23,142 nt of DNA from HRBIN24 sp035574155 (GTDB lineage Bacteria > Chloroflexota > Dehalococcoidia > SM23-28-2 > HRBIN24): NCBI GenBank assembly GCA_035574155.1, contig DATLZD010000036.1:1-23142 (forward strand). The letters are read 5' to 3'. Each line of letters starts with the position of its first letter. The first letter of the stretch is position 1. Shown piece after piece: positions 1-7,433 of the stretch. Under the pieces are notes generated by a model that saw nothing but the letters and a program-made list of their open reading frames with translations, made no database searches and had not been told where the DNA came from. Position numbers and translations under genes: made by a program.

Positions 1-115
1 CATGGCCCAGAAGCGGGCCTATCTGGAGGCCACCGCCTACAACCTACGGCTGCTGCTGCGCCTCTTGTTGCCCCCGCTCCTGCCCCGGCCCCCCATCCCT
101 GCCACCCTCAGCTAG
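1..115 (+). CDS. 3' end of an unidentified gene, possibly a transposase (partial)
   Basis: An open frame enters from the left edge and stops at TAG 113-115. The 37 visible residues (MAQKRAYLEATAYNLRLLLR, then a Leu/Pro-rich tail) include A-Y-N-L-R-x-L-L, which resembles the last helix of some DDE transposases (IS5/IS1182-like, where an A-x-N-L-x-x-L pattern is common). The ATG at 2 is probably internal. The piece is too short to name. I saw no terminal inverted repeat between its stop and the next gene, so the transposase reading is a guess. Confidence 0.4.
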   Translation, partial: MAQKRAYLEATAYNLRLLLRLLLPPLLPRPPIPATLS

Positions 116-147
116 CACCGCTATTTGCAAGACAAGCCCATCTCAGC

Positions 148-177
148 TTGACCAGTGGTGGGGTGGCTGCCTAATAT
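148..177 (+). promoter_or_regulatory. Promoter of the SDR gene (TTGACC - 18 bp - TAATAT)
   Basis: The -35 TTGACC lies at 148-153 and the -10 TAATAT at 172-177, with an 18-base spacer. A start point 7-9 bases past the -10 falls at about 184-187, on or next to the GTG start at 187. That leaves essentially no leader and no Shine-Dalgarno sequence. Confidence 0.5.
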
Positions 178-186
178 AGAGCGGCC

Positions 187-984
187 GTGAGTTCCCCCGC
201 CGACGCCCTTCTCGGCCTAGCTGGCAAGTCGGCCATCGTCACCGGGGCCGGCTCGGGCATCGGCAAGAGCACAGCGCTGCTCCTGTCCCGGCTGGGATGC
301 CACGTCTGCATCGTGGAGGTGGACCCCGAGAGGGCCGAGGCCGTGGCGGCGGAGGCCCGCCTCTCGGGACGGGGGGCCGTGACCGTCGTGGGTGACGCAA
401 CCCAGGAGGAGACGGCCCAGCAGGCGGTGGCAGCCGCTGTGGACCGGTTCGGTCGGCTGGACGTCCTGGTGAACAACGTGGGGGGCATGCGGCCCAGCCC
501 CCTTCTGGAGATGAGCGCCCGCTCATGGTCGCGGGTGCTGGACATCAACCTGCGCTCGGCCTTTCTCTTCAGCCAGGCGGCCGGCCGGGTGATGGTCCAG
601 GGAGCGGGGGGGGCCATTGTCAATGTGGCCTCGGTGGCGGGCATGGTCCCCGCCCCCCACTCGTGCCACTACGCAGCGGCCAAGGCGGGCCTCATGGCCA
701 TGACGCGCACCCTAGCCCTGGAGTGGGCACCCAAGGTCCGGGTCAACGCCGTGGCCCCCGACCTGGTGCTCACCGAGGCGGTCAGGGCCTGGTTCCCCCA
801 ACGGGTGCTCCGTCGGCTGCGACGGCGGGCGCCGCTGGGGCGCCTGGCCGAGCCCGAGGACGTGGCCAAGGTCATCGCTTTCCTGGCCTCGGACCTGGCC
901 TCCTACGTCACCGGCCAGACGATAGTGGTGGACGGCGGCAGCCTGCACAGCGACCGCTGGGCCTATGTCCCGGGGGCTACCTAG
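187..984 (+). CDS. SDR-family NAD(P)-dependent oxidoreductase
   Basis: This is a 265-aa classical short-chain dehydrogenase/reductase. The cofactor motif TGAGSGIG is at residues 19-26. An acidic patch (E44, D46) ends the second strand and favours NAD(H). NNVGG is at 96-100, and the catalytic set is N121, S149, Y162 and K166. The C-terminal SYVTGQTIVVDGG is the usual SDR end. The family oxidises or reduces hydroxyl/keto groups, such as 3-hydroxyacyl-CoA or alicyclic alcohols; the substrate cannot be read from sequence. GTG 187 is the only start that gives a normal N-terminus, and it has no Shine-Dalgarno sequence. The gene converges on the acyl-CoA operon with 3 bases between the stops, so it may supply the hydroxyacyl dehydrogenase step that operon lacks (inference). 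Confidence 0.9.
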   Translation: MSSPADALLGLAGKSAIVTGAGSGIGKSTALLLSRLGCHVCIVEVDPERAEAVAAEARLSGRGAVTVVGDATQEETAQQAVAAAVDRFGRLDVLVNNVGGMRPSPLLEMSARSWSRVLDINLRSAFLFSQAAGRVMVQGAGGAIVNVASVAGMVPAPHSCHYAAAKAGLMAMTRTLALEWAPKVRVNAVAPDLVLTEAVRAWFPQRVLRRLRRRAPLGRLAEPEDVAKVIAFLASDLASYVTGQTIVVDGGSLHSDRWAYVPGAT

Positions 985-987
985 GGG

Positions 988-2160
988 TCAGGACCTGGGC
1001 AGGCCCAGGCCCCGCGTCGCGATGATGAGCCGCTGGACCTCGGACGTGCCGGCGATGATGGTGGTGGGGACCGAGGCCATCAGATAATAGGGCGCCCGCC
1101 CCCCCAGCACCGAGCCCTTCCCGGCCGTCCCCAGCCCCCAAAGCCCCAGGATGGCACAGGCCACGTGGGTGAAGCGCTGGAACGACTCACTGACGAACAG
1201 CTTACAGACCGAGGCCTCCAAGTCCATGGGCAGCCCCCTGGCGGCCATGTCCACCACTCTCAGGTTCAGGAGGCGGCCCACCTCCAGCTCCACCTCGGCC
1301 TGGGCCAGCGCCTGGCGGACGGAGGCAGGGACCCTCCCGCGCCCGTAGCGGGACTGGAGAAGGGCACGCAGGTCGTCCAGCAGGCGACGGAACTGGCCGA
1401 TGACGACGGCGTCGCCCCTCTCGTGCTGCAGGAGGGTGGTGGCATAGACCCAGCCCCTGTTCTCCTCGCCCACCAGGTTCTCGACCGGCACCTCCACGTC
1501 CTCGAAGAAGACCTGGTTGAGCATGTGGGCCCCGGTCATGTCCACGATGGGGCTGATGGTGATGCCCGGGGCAGCGGCGGGCACCAGGAAGAGGCTCAGG
1601 CCCCTGCCCCGCGACTCCGGGGGGCCGGTGCGGGCCAGGAGGATGATCCACTCCGCCCGATGGGCCATGCTGGTCCATATCTTCTGGCCGTTGATGACAT
1701 AGCGCCCGTCCCGCCGACGGGCGCTGGTCTGGAGGGAGGTCAGGTCCGAGCCGGCCTGGGGCTCGCTGAAGCCCTGGGACCAGATAGTGCCCTCACGGGC
1801 GATGCGGGGCAGGTGCTGCCGTTTCTGGTCCTCGCTGCCGTAGAGCAGCAGGACAGGGCCCACCAGGTCAACGGCGATGGTGGTGAGGCGGGGCGCCAGG
1901 TGATAGCCCAGCTCCTCCAGCAGGGCATAGTGGGCATGGGGCCCCATCCCGCGGCCCCCGTATTCTGGGGGGAAGGAGGGCGCCAGCAGCCCCCGCGCCG
2001 CCAGCGCCCGGTCCAGCTCCCGGGCCAGCTCCATATGCTCGGGCAGCACGTCCATAGGCAGAAGGCCCGATCCCTGCCAGTCGGCAGGCAGGACCGACGA
2101 GAGGACGGAGCGCACCTCCGCCCTGACGGCCTCCATCTCCTGCGTGGCGCGAAAGTCCAT
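988..2160 (-). CDS. Acyl-CoA dehydrogenase A (last gene of the acyl-CoA operon)
   Basis: This 390-aa FAD-dependent acyl-CoA dehydrogenase introduces a trans-2 double bond into an acyl-CoA. Visible family signatures are FSEPQAGSDL (131-140), the NGQKIWTSMAH loop (157-167) and a C-terminal AGTSEVQRLII (370-380). The usual Glu of the YEGT motif is Ala here. E247 in LLQHERG sits where isovaleryl-CoA-dehydrogenase-type enzymes carry their catalytic Glu, so the enzyme is probably active. ATG 2160 follows the DUF35 stop by 8 bases and has an AGGGGG Shine-Dalgarno overlapping that stop, so the two are translationally close. It is the third dehydrogenase of the operon and is probably homomeric, or specific for a second oxidation round (inference). 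Confidence 0.92.
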   Translation of the reverse strand: MDFRATQEMEAVRAEVRSVLSSVLPADWQGSGLLPMDVLPEHMELARELDRALAARGLLAPSFPPEYGGRGMGPHAHYALLEELGYHLAPRLTTIAVDLVGPVLLLYGSEDQKRQHLPRIAREGTIWSQGFSEPQAGSDLTSLQTSARRRDGRYVINGQKIWTSMAHRAEWIILLARTGPPESRGRGLSLFLVPAAAPGITISPIVDMTGAHMLNQVFFEDVEVPVENLVGEENRGWVYATTLLQHERGDAVVIGQFRRLLDDLRALLQSRYGRGRVPASVRQALAQAEVELEVGRLLNLRVVDMAARGLPMDLEASVCKLFVSESFQRFTHVACAILGLWGLGTAGKGSVLGGRAPYYLMASVPTTIIAGTSEVQRLIIATRGLGLPRS

Positions 2161-2168
2161 GAGGCCCC

Positions 2169-2591
2169 CTAACCCTCGGCCGGTCGGAAGACCGGCAGCG
2201 TGATCTCGGCGTCCACCTCCAGGAAGTCCACCTGTAGCGGCATGCCGAACTGGTAGCGCTCCACGGGCACCCCCACCAGGTTGGTGACCATCCGCGGCCC
2301 CTCCTCCAATTGGACCACCGCCACGGGCCAGGGCAGCCGCTCCATGAAGAAAGGCAAATGGGGTGCATGGGCGACGGTCCAGGAGTAGAGGGTGGCCCGG
2401 CCGCTGGCCCGCTCCCAGGTGAACTCCGGGGAGCCGCAGTAGCCGCAGCCGTGCTCGGGCGGGAAGCGGAAGCGGTGACAGCGGCTGCAGCGCTGGAGCA
2501 GCAACACCCGGTCCCTGGCGCCGGCCCAGAAGGGCTCCGTGAGAGGGCTCACCTCCGGCAGAGGTCGCTGGGCCTGACTCAGCTCGCTCAT
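2169..2591 (-). CDS. DUF35 zinc-ribbon / OB-fold acyl-CoA-binding protein
   Basis: This is a 140-aa protein of the DUF35 (Zn-ribbon plus OB-fold) family. Four cysteines form the ribbon: C35 and C38 (CSRC), then C49 and C52 (CGYC). An OB-fold follows from about 60 to 135 (ATLYSWTVAHAP, VAVVQLEEGPRMVTNLVG). DUF35 proteins pair with thiolase-fold enzymes and help hold the CoA substrate. In the cholesterol pathway the DUF35 domain of ChsH2 binds the aldolase Ltp2. Here it is a stand-alone gene 8 bases after the thiolase-fold gene. ATG 2591 has a GGGGG Shine-Dalgarno that overlaps the upstream stop. The frame stays open further upstream, but that stretch is antisense-frame sequence inside the thiolase gene. 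Confidence 0.88.
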   Translation of the reverse strand: MSELSQAQRPLPEVSPLTEPFWAGARDRVLLLQRCSRCHRFRFPPEHGCGYCGSPEFTWERASGRATLYSWTVAHAPHLPFFMERLPWPVAVVQLEEGPRMVTNLVGVPVERYQFGMPLQVDFLEVDAEITLPVFRPAEG

Positions 2592-2599
2592 GGTGCCCC

Positions 2600-3766
2600 C
2601 TACTCTCGCGTCAGGATGACAGCGCTGGAGGGCACGATGGGCGCCGCCGCCACCAGGGCCACCCGCGCGCCGGCCACCTGGCAATAGGCCTCGCCCCTCA
2701 GCTGCCGCACCGCCTCCAGGACGTGGTTGAAGCCGTGGATGTAGGCCTCCGACAGGCTGCCGCCGTGGGTGTTGACGGGGAGGTCGCCCTCGGGCCAGCG
2801 GGTCCGCCCTTCCCTCACCAGGGCCGCCGCCTCTCCGCGCCGGCAGAAGCCATAGCACTCCAGTTGCCACAGGACAAGGGGAGTGAAGACGTCATAGAGC
2901 AGGGCCACGTCGATATCCCCGGGCCCCAGCCCTGCCGACCTGTAGACCTCCTGGGCAGTGTAGCGCGCTGGGAAGTCGAAGGGGTCGTCCTGGTACAGGA
3001 GGCCACCCATCATGTAGTGGCGCTTTCCCATCCCCTGGGCCACCCCCGTCACCAGGACAGGCCGGTGGCGCAGGTCCCGGGCGCGCTGGGCCGTGGTGAG
3101 CACCACCGCGCAGGCGCCGTCGCTCTCCATGGAGCAGTCCAGCAGGTGCAGGGGATCGGCGACGACACGCGAGCGCAGGACGTCGTCCACGGTGATGGGG
3201 TCGCGAAAGGTGGCGTGGGGATTATGGGAGGCGTGAAAGCGCTGCACCACCGCCACCGTAGCCAGGTCTTCCGGGGTGACGCCGTATTCCCACATGTAGC
3301 GTCGGGCCAGGGCCGCTATCTGCTGCACGGGGCTGGCCAGCCCGTAGGGGACCTCGAAGGCGGCCACGCCCGGGACACGGGACCCGACGCGGGCCCAGGG
3401 CCGCCCCCCCGAGCCACGGTTGCGGGCCCTGATGGCCAGGGCCACGCTGGCCATACCGGTGGCGATGGCCAGGGCCGCCAGCACGATGGGGGCGCAGGCG
3501 CCTCCGCCGCCGTAGCCAGCGGCGCCCCAGGACCGCAGTCGGGGTATGCCCAGGTTGCGGGCGATCTCCAGCTCGCTGTTGCCCTCCTCGCCGGGCGTCT
3601 CCACCTTGAAGATGGCGTCCACATCGGCCGGCGAGAGGCCGGCGTCCTCCAGGGCCAGCCGCGATGCCTCCAGGGCGTTCTCCAGTTCCGACTTGCCCAG
3701 GTTCTTGGCGAAGCGCGTGGAGCCGATGCCCACGATGGCCGCCCTGTTCCTGACGGTCTCGGTCAT
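2600..3766 (-). CDS. Thiolase-fold protein, Ltp2-like (lipid-transfer protein / putative retro-aldolase)
   Basis: This is a 388-aa member of the SCP-x/lipid-transfer branch of the thiolase superfamily. It has an AAIVGIGSTRFAK start (9-21), the glycine-rich GYGGGGACAP loop (84-93), D208-x-x-D-C-S-M-E-S-D-G-A near 205-218, ALLYDVFTP (288-296) and NTHGGSLSEAYIHG (332-345). By hand alignment the nucleophilic Cys position holds Gly (about G88; the nearest Cys is C91). The GHP of thiolases is replaced by A341-Y342-I343, and the second C-terminal catalytic Cys is absent. Loss of these residues, two conserved Tyr (Y291, Y342) and a neighbouring DUF35 gene point to a retro-aldolase like Ltp2 rather than a thiolase. 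ATG 3766 overlaps the upstream CoA-transferase stop by 4 bases (ATGA), so they are translationally coupled. Confidence 0.88.
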   Translation of the reverse strand: MTETVRNRAAIVGIGSTRFAKNLGKSELENALEASRLALEDAGLSPADVDAIFKVETPGEEGNSELEIARNLGIPRLRSWGAAGYGGGGACAPIVLAALAIATGMASVALAIRARNRGSGGRPWARVGSRVPGVAAFEVPYGLASPVQQIAALARRYMWEYGVTPEDLATVAVVQRFHASHNPHATFRDPITVDDVLRSRVVADPLHLLDCSMESDGACAVVLTTAQRARDLRHRPVLVTGVAQGMGKRHYMMGGLLYQDDPFDFPARYTAQEVYRSAGLGPGDIDVALLYDVFTPLVLWQLECYGFCRRGEAAALVREGRTRWPEGDLPVNTHGGSLSEAYIHGFNHVLEAVRQLRGEAYCQVAGARVALVAAAPIVPSSAVILTRE

Positions 3767-6273
3767 CTCTGCCCTCCCTCCCAGGCCTCCACCACACCCC
3801 TCTGGAGCAGGGCCGAGACCTCCTCGTCGCTGTAGCCCAGCTCCCGCAGTATGGGGACGGTGTGGCCCCCCAGGGGCTCCCAGGGGCCGAAGGCCAGTCG
3901 GTCGTGAGAGAAGCGCCAGTAGGCACCGTGGCGCCTGTACCGGCCGTGCACCGGCGATACCACGTCCACGCTGTAGCCGAGGGACAGCATGCGCTCGTCC
4001 TCCATGAAGAACCGACCGGGGTCCCGTTCCTCGACGGCCACCAGGGGCACATCGGCCGCGGCGGCCGCTTCCTCCCACTCGCGGGCGCTGCGGCCCAAGA
4101 AGAGGGACTCCAGCTCCTGGGCCAGGGAGTCGGCGCCTGTGCCCCACGCCTCGTCCCAGCGGTCCACCAGGTCCTGCCTGCCCACCAGGGAGCAGAAGGC
4201 CGACCACTCGGAGGGCTGGACGCAGGCCAGGAACACCCAGCCCTGGCCGGCCCGATACAGGCGATAGAGGGGCCCCAGGCCCAGCACCTGCTCGTCCACC
4301 GGCCGCCCCGCGGGCCGGCCGGGGAAGACGATGGCCTCGTCCGAGTTGGCATAGATGTTGGAGGCCACCATGGTGGTGACGACGTAGTAGCCGCGGCGGT
4401 GGCGGTCCCGCAGGTAGAGGGCCACCAGCACCGCCGCTGCCGTCCCAAGGGACGCGATGGGGTCGGCGTTGCCCTCGGCCGCCTTGATGAGGCGCCAAGC
4501 CTCCCTCTTCAGGTCTTCCAGGTCGAGGCCCCCGATGTCCCTGGGCGGGTGGCCCGCACCGGCCTGACGGGCCTGGTTGCCGGCCAGGGCCGCGATGGTC
4601 GCATGGAAGGCCGGCTTGCCGGCATCGGGGCCGGAGTCGCCGTAGGCCGAGGCATTGACGTAGACCAGCTCGGGATTGAGGCGGCGACAGGTCTCGTAGT
4701 CGATGCCCAGCTTGCGGGGCACGTCGGCACGGAAGTTGTGGACCAGGACGTCGGCCCGTCGCACCAGGCGGTGCACGATCTCGCGCCCCTCGGGGGTGGT
4801 CAGATCCACGGCTAGGCTCTCCTTGCCCTGGGTCATGGGGAAGGCCAGAAGGCCCGCCGTCGAGAAGCGGCTCAGGTCCCCGCCCACGGGCTCTATCTTG
4901 ATGACCCTCGCCCCCAGGGTGGCCAGCATGGACACGGCCAGGGGGCCGGCGATCCAGGACGAGAAGTCGAGGACGGTCACCCCCGATAGGGGACAGCCAT
5001 CGGTGCCACCCTGGGAGCCGGCCGCCACGGGCGGCGGCTGCCGGGACGGGAGGGAGAGCCCGTGAGTGTGCTCCCCCAGGAGGGGGGCACGGTGGAAGCT
5101 GGTGGGCTGGCCCCCGTCCAGGGCGAAGAGGGGGCCCGGCTGCAGGGTCTCTTCCCCTCGCAGTCCCGGCACGGCGACGAAGTGGCCGTTGTGCAGGACC
5201 TGCCGGTGCAGGTGGGACTCCCAGGGGAATCGGACCTCCTCCCAGGCCAGATCCCGCCGCTGGTCGAAGATGTCCCGCCACTCGTCCAGGGTCTTCTGCC
5301 GCACCCTCTCCAGGACCCGCTCCCACAGGTGTTCGGCGTCCTCCTCGGTGAAGACGGCCGGCAGCTTGGCGAAGCGCTCCTCGCCGTAGAGGTGTAACAG
5401 GTCCAGCGCCTCCATCAGCGACACGCAGAGGCGGTCCGTGGTGTTGGCGAACTGGACCCAACGGCCGTCCCTGGTGACGGCCGTCAGGAAGTTGGGGCGG
5501 GGCACCCGCACCCGCGGCCGGTGGATGCGGGTGGGGTCGTAGTGACCTGGGGGCGCCCCCTGTGCAGGCTGCACCCTCTGGCCCAGCAGGGCCTGGCGCA
5601 GCAACTGGGCGGACCCGCCCACCTGTTGCAGCTCCTCCCGTTTCAGCTGCCAGCCGATCCACAGCACCATATCGAAGGGCATGAGGGCACCCAGGAGGGA
5701 GACCTCCACCTTCTGGCCCTGGCCAGTCCGCTGGCGCTTGTGCAGGGCGGCCATGACCCCCTGGAGGGCCAGCATGGCGGCGGAGTAGGACGCGCAGGGC
5801 ACGGCCGCATAGCCCGGGCCGGGCCGGTCGGCGATGCCCTCGAACTCCATCATGCGGCCGCTCTTGGCGGCCACCAGCGCCTCATAGCCCTTCAGGCGCT
5901 GCCAATCGCCGTCCTCGCCGAAGCCCGTGATGGAGGCATAGACCACAGCCTCGTTGAGGGCGCGGCAGTCCCCGTAGCCGATGCCCAGACGCTCAGCCAC
6001 CCCCGGCCGGAAGGAGACCACCACCACGTCGGCCCCCCTCACCAGCTCATGGGCGCGCCGGCGCCCTTCCTCGGACTTGAGATCCAGGATGACGCCCTTC
6101 TTGCCCCGGTTCCAGGTCTGGAAGGCGGGGAGGCGGCGGGCGGGGTCGCCCCAGGGCGGCTCGACCTTGATGACCTCCGCGCCCAGGTCGGCCATGACCA
6201 TGGTGGCCAGCGGGCCGGCCATCCAGGTGGAGAAGTCGACGACCACCAGCCCGCTCAGGGGTCCGCCGGTCAT
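3763..6273 (-). CDS. Tandem-fused family III CoA-transferase (CaiB/BaiF type, two domains)
   Basis: This 836-aa protein holds two complete CaiB/BaiF domains, each with its own start signature: PLSGLVVVDFSTWMAGPLA (5-23) and PLSGVTVLDFSSWIAGPLA (428-446). The joining linker, about 405-427, is Pro/Gly-rich. Normal members are about 400 aa. Family III enzymes move CoA between carboxylic acids through an aspartyl-CoA intermediate. In the second half D604 (N-A-D-P-I-A-S) aligns with that Asp; in the first half the same position is S162 (C-A-S-Y-S), so the N-terminal half looks inactive. ATG 6273 is chosen because GGGAGG lies at a good distance; an in-frame GTG at 6288 would put that site inside the gene. 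The likely role is loading CoA onto the substrate acid. The 3' end overlaps the thiolase-fold gene by 4 bases. Confidence 0.9.
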   Translation of the reverse strand: MTGGPLSGLVVVDFSTWMAGPLATMVMADLGAEVIKVEPPWGDPARRLPAFQTWNRGKKGVILDLKSEEGRRRAHELVRGADVVVVSFRPGVAERLGIGYGDCRALNEAVVYASITGFGEDGDWQRLKGYEALVAAKSGRMMEFEGIADRPGPGYAAVPCASYSAAMLALQGVMAALHKRQRTGQGQKVEVSLLGALMPFDMVLWIGWQLKREELQQVGGSAQLLRQALLGQRVQPAQGAPPGHYDPTRIHRPRVRVPRPNFLTAVTRDGRWVQFANTTDRLCVSLMEALDLLHLYGEERFAKLPAVFTEEDAEHLWERVLERVRQKTLDEWRDIFDQRRDLAWEEVRFPWESHLHRQVLHNGHFVAVPGLRGEETLQPGPLFALDGGQPTSFHRAPLLGEHTHGLSLPSRQPPPVAAGSQGGTDGCPLSGVTVLDFSSWIAGPLAVSMLATLGARVIKIEPVGGDLSRFSTAGLLAFPMTQGKESLAVDLTTPEGREIVHRLVRRADVLVHNFRADVPRKLGIDYETCRRLNPELVYVNASAYGDSGPDAGKPAFHATIAALAGNQARQAGAGHPPRDIGGLDLEDLKREAWRLIKAAEGNADPIASLGTAAAVLVALYLRDRHRRGYYVVTTMVASNIYANSDEAIVFPGRPAGRPVDEQVLGLGPLYRLYRAGQGWVFLACVQPSEWSAFCSLVGRQDLVDRWDEAWGTGADSLAQELESLFLGRSAREWEEAAAAADVPLVAVEERDPGRFFMEDERMLSLGYSVDVVSPVHGRYRRHGAYWRFSHDRLAFGPWEPLGGHTVPILRELGYSDEEVSALLQRGVVEAWEGGQR

Positions 6274-6306
6274 GGTGCTCCCTCCCACCCCCTTGCGGTC
6301 GGCCTC

Positions 6307-7374
6307 TCAGTCGGCAGGCAGCTCAAGGGTGGCCTCGCAGAGGCTGGCGACGCCGTGCTCGGTCATGATGCTGATATCCACGTCCACCAGGTGGCGGCCG
6401 TCCTGCACATACTTGCGGGAGACCTTGCCAGTGAGACGCATCTCGTCGCCCGCGCAGATGTTGTCGCGCATGGCCAGGGCTATCCTGCGCACGGTGGCCT
6501 CCGGTCCCGCCCAGTCGGTCAGCAGGCGGCTCACCATCCCCATCTGGAAGGGGGTGTTGACGAAGATGTTCCGCGTCCGGGAGCGGGCGGTGGCATAGTG
6601 GGGGTCCGAGTGCTGGGGCGAAAAGTCGCGCGTGGCCGAGGCAGCGTAGACGCAGCGGAGGAAGGTGATGGGCATGAACAGGCCCGGCAGCTCCTGGCCC
6701 TCGTGGACGTCCCGCCACCTCAGGCCCCTGCGCGGGGGAGGGTGGTAGCCGGTGCGGCCTCCCTGGATGGCCTCCTCCACGGCCGGGCTCCAGCCGCCCT
6801 CGGGCTGCTGGTCCGCCGGCCCGTCCTGGTCGTGACCGTAGCCGAAGGCCGTCAACTGCTCGGTGGCCACCAGCTGGCCATCGCCGTTCCAGAACCGGCG
6901 CTCGACCACCCAGAACCGCCCCTCCCCCAGGCGCGTCTGCTTGAGGGGGGAGACGCTCACCAGCCTCTGGCTGATGCGCAGCCTCTCGCCCACCTCCACG
7001 GGGCGGTGGAACTCCATGTCGATGCGGGAGATGATGCCCACCGGCAGCCCCAGGGCCTCCTTGACGTCGTAGTGGACATGTCGTCTGGGAATGCCTTCCG
7101 GCGGCGGCCAGGGCCAGCGAAAGGGCATGGCGAAGGTGGTCATGAGGGAGGCCGGCGGCGCCACAGGCCCCCGGAAGGAGCGGCTGCGGGCGTAATCCGC
7201 GTCCAGGTAGAGGGGGTTAGCGTCCTCGAACGTCTCGCACCAGTGGCGGATGAGGTACTCGTTGACCTCCAACGGGGCAGGCTGCGGGTCCGACTCGACG
7301 AAGAGGGGCAGGAGGCGGGCGGCCCGTTCGGGGCCGATGTCATCGGGCAGCTCCGGTCGCTCTTCTCGGGTCAT
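6307..7374 (-). CDS. Double-hotdog MaoC-like enoyl-CoA hydratase
   Basis: This 355-aa protein has two hotdog folds. The N-terminal one (about 30-180) is the FAS1-type/MaoC_dehydrat_N domain (F-E-D-A-N-P-L-Y, 49-56). The C-terminal one (about 215-355) carries the hydratase-2 motif D250-F-S-P-Q-H255, followed by S-D-P-H-Y-A. In such didomain hydratases the C-terminal half supplies the Asp/His pair that adds water to a trans-2-enoyl-CoA, while the N-terminal half shapes the acyl pocket, often for bulky substrates. The N-terminal copy has Tyr where a catalytic His would be, which fits that scheme. ATG 7374 is preceded by GGGAGGG. It lies 59 bases after acyl-CoA dehydrogenase B and 33 bases before the CoA-transferase. 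The pathway role is hydration between dehydrogenation and retro-aldol cleavage (inference). Confidence 0.88.
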   Translation of the reverse strand: MTREERPELPDDIGPERAARLLPLFVESDPQPAPLEVNEYLIRHWCETFEDANPLYLDADYARSRSFRGPVAPPASLMTTFAMPFRWPWPPPEGIPRRHVHYDVKEALGLPVGIISRIDMEFHRPVEVGERLRISQRLVSVSPLKQTRLGEGRFWVVERRFWNGDGQLVATEQLTAFGYGHDQDGPADQQPEGGWSPAVEEAIQGGRTGYHPPPRRGLRWRDVHEGQELPGLFMPITFLRCVYAASATRDFSPQHSDPHYATARSRTRNIFVNTPFQMGMVSRLLTDWAGPEATVRRIALAMRDNICAGDEMRLTGKVSRKYVQDGRHLVDVDISIMTEHGVASLCEATLELPAD

Positions 7375-7433
7375 GCCTCACCCTCCCAAATGGCTTGGGG
7401 GACCCTGGCCCCCCGACCGAGGCGGCGTGCCCC

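Noticed and set aside
39..41. Left-edge gene as a named insertion sequence
   Set aside because: Only 37 residues are visible and no terminal repeats were seen, so no IS assignment is supported.
994..1009. Hairpin CCTGGG-CAGG-CCCAGG as a terminator between the convergent SDR and acyl-CoA dehydrogenase genes
   Set aside because: It lies inside the last codons of the dehydrogenase, the stem is six bases and no T-run follows on either strand.
3767..5662. An extended upstream frame that would make the thiolase-fold protein 1020 aa
   Set aside because: The added residues are the out-of-frame shadow of the CoA-transferase; ATG 3766 gives a full-length family member with ATGA coupling.
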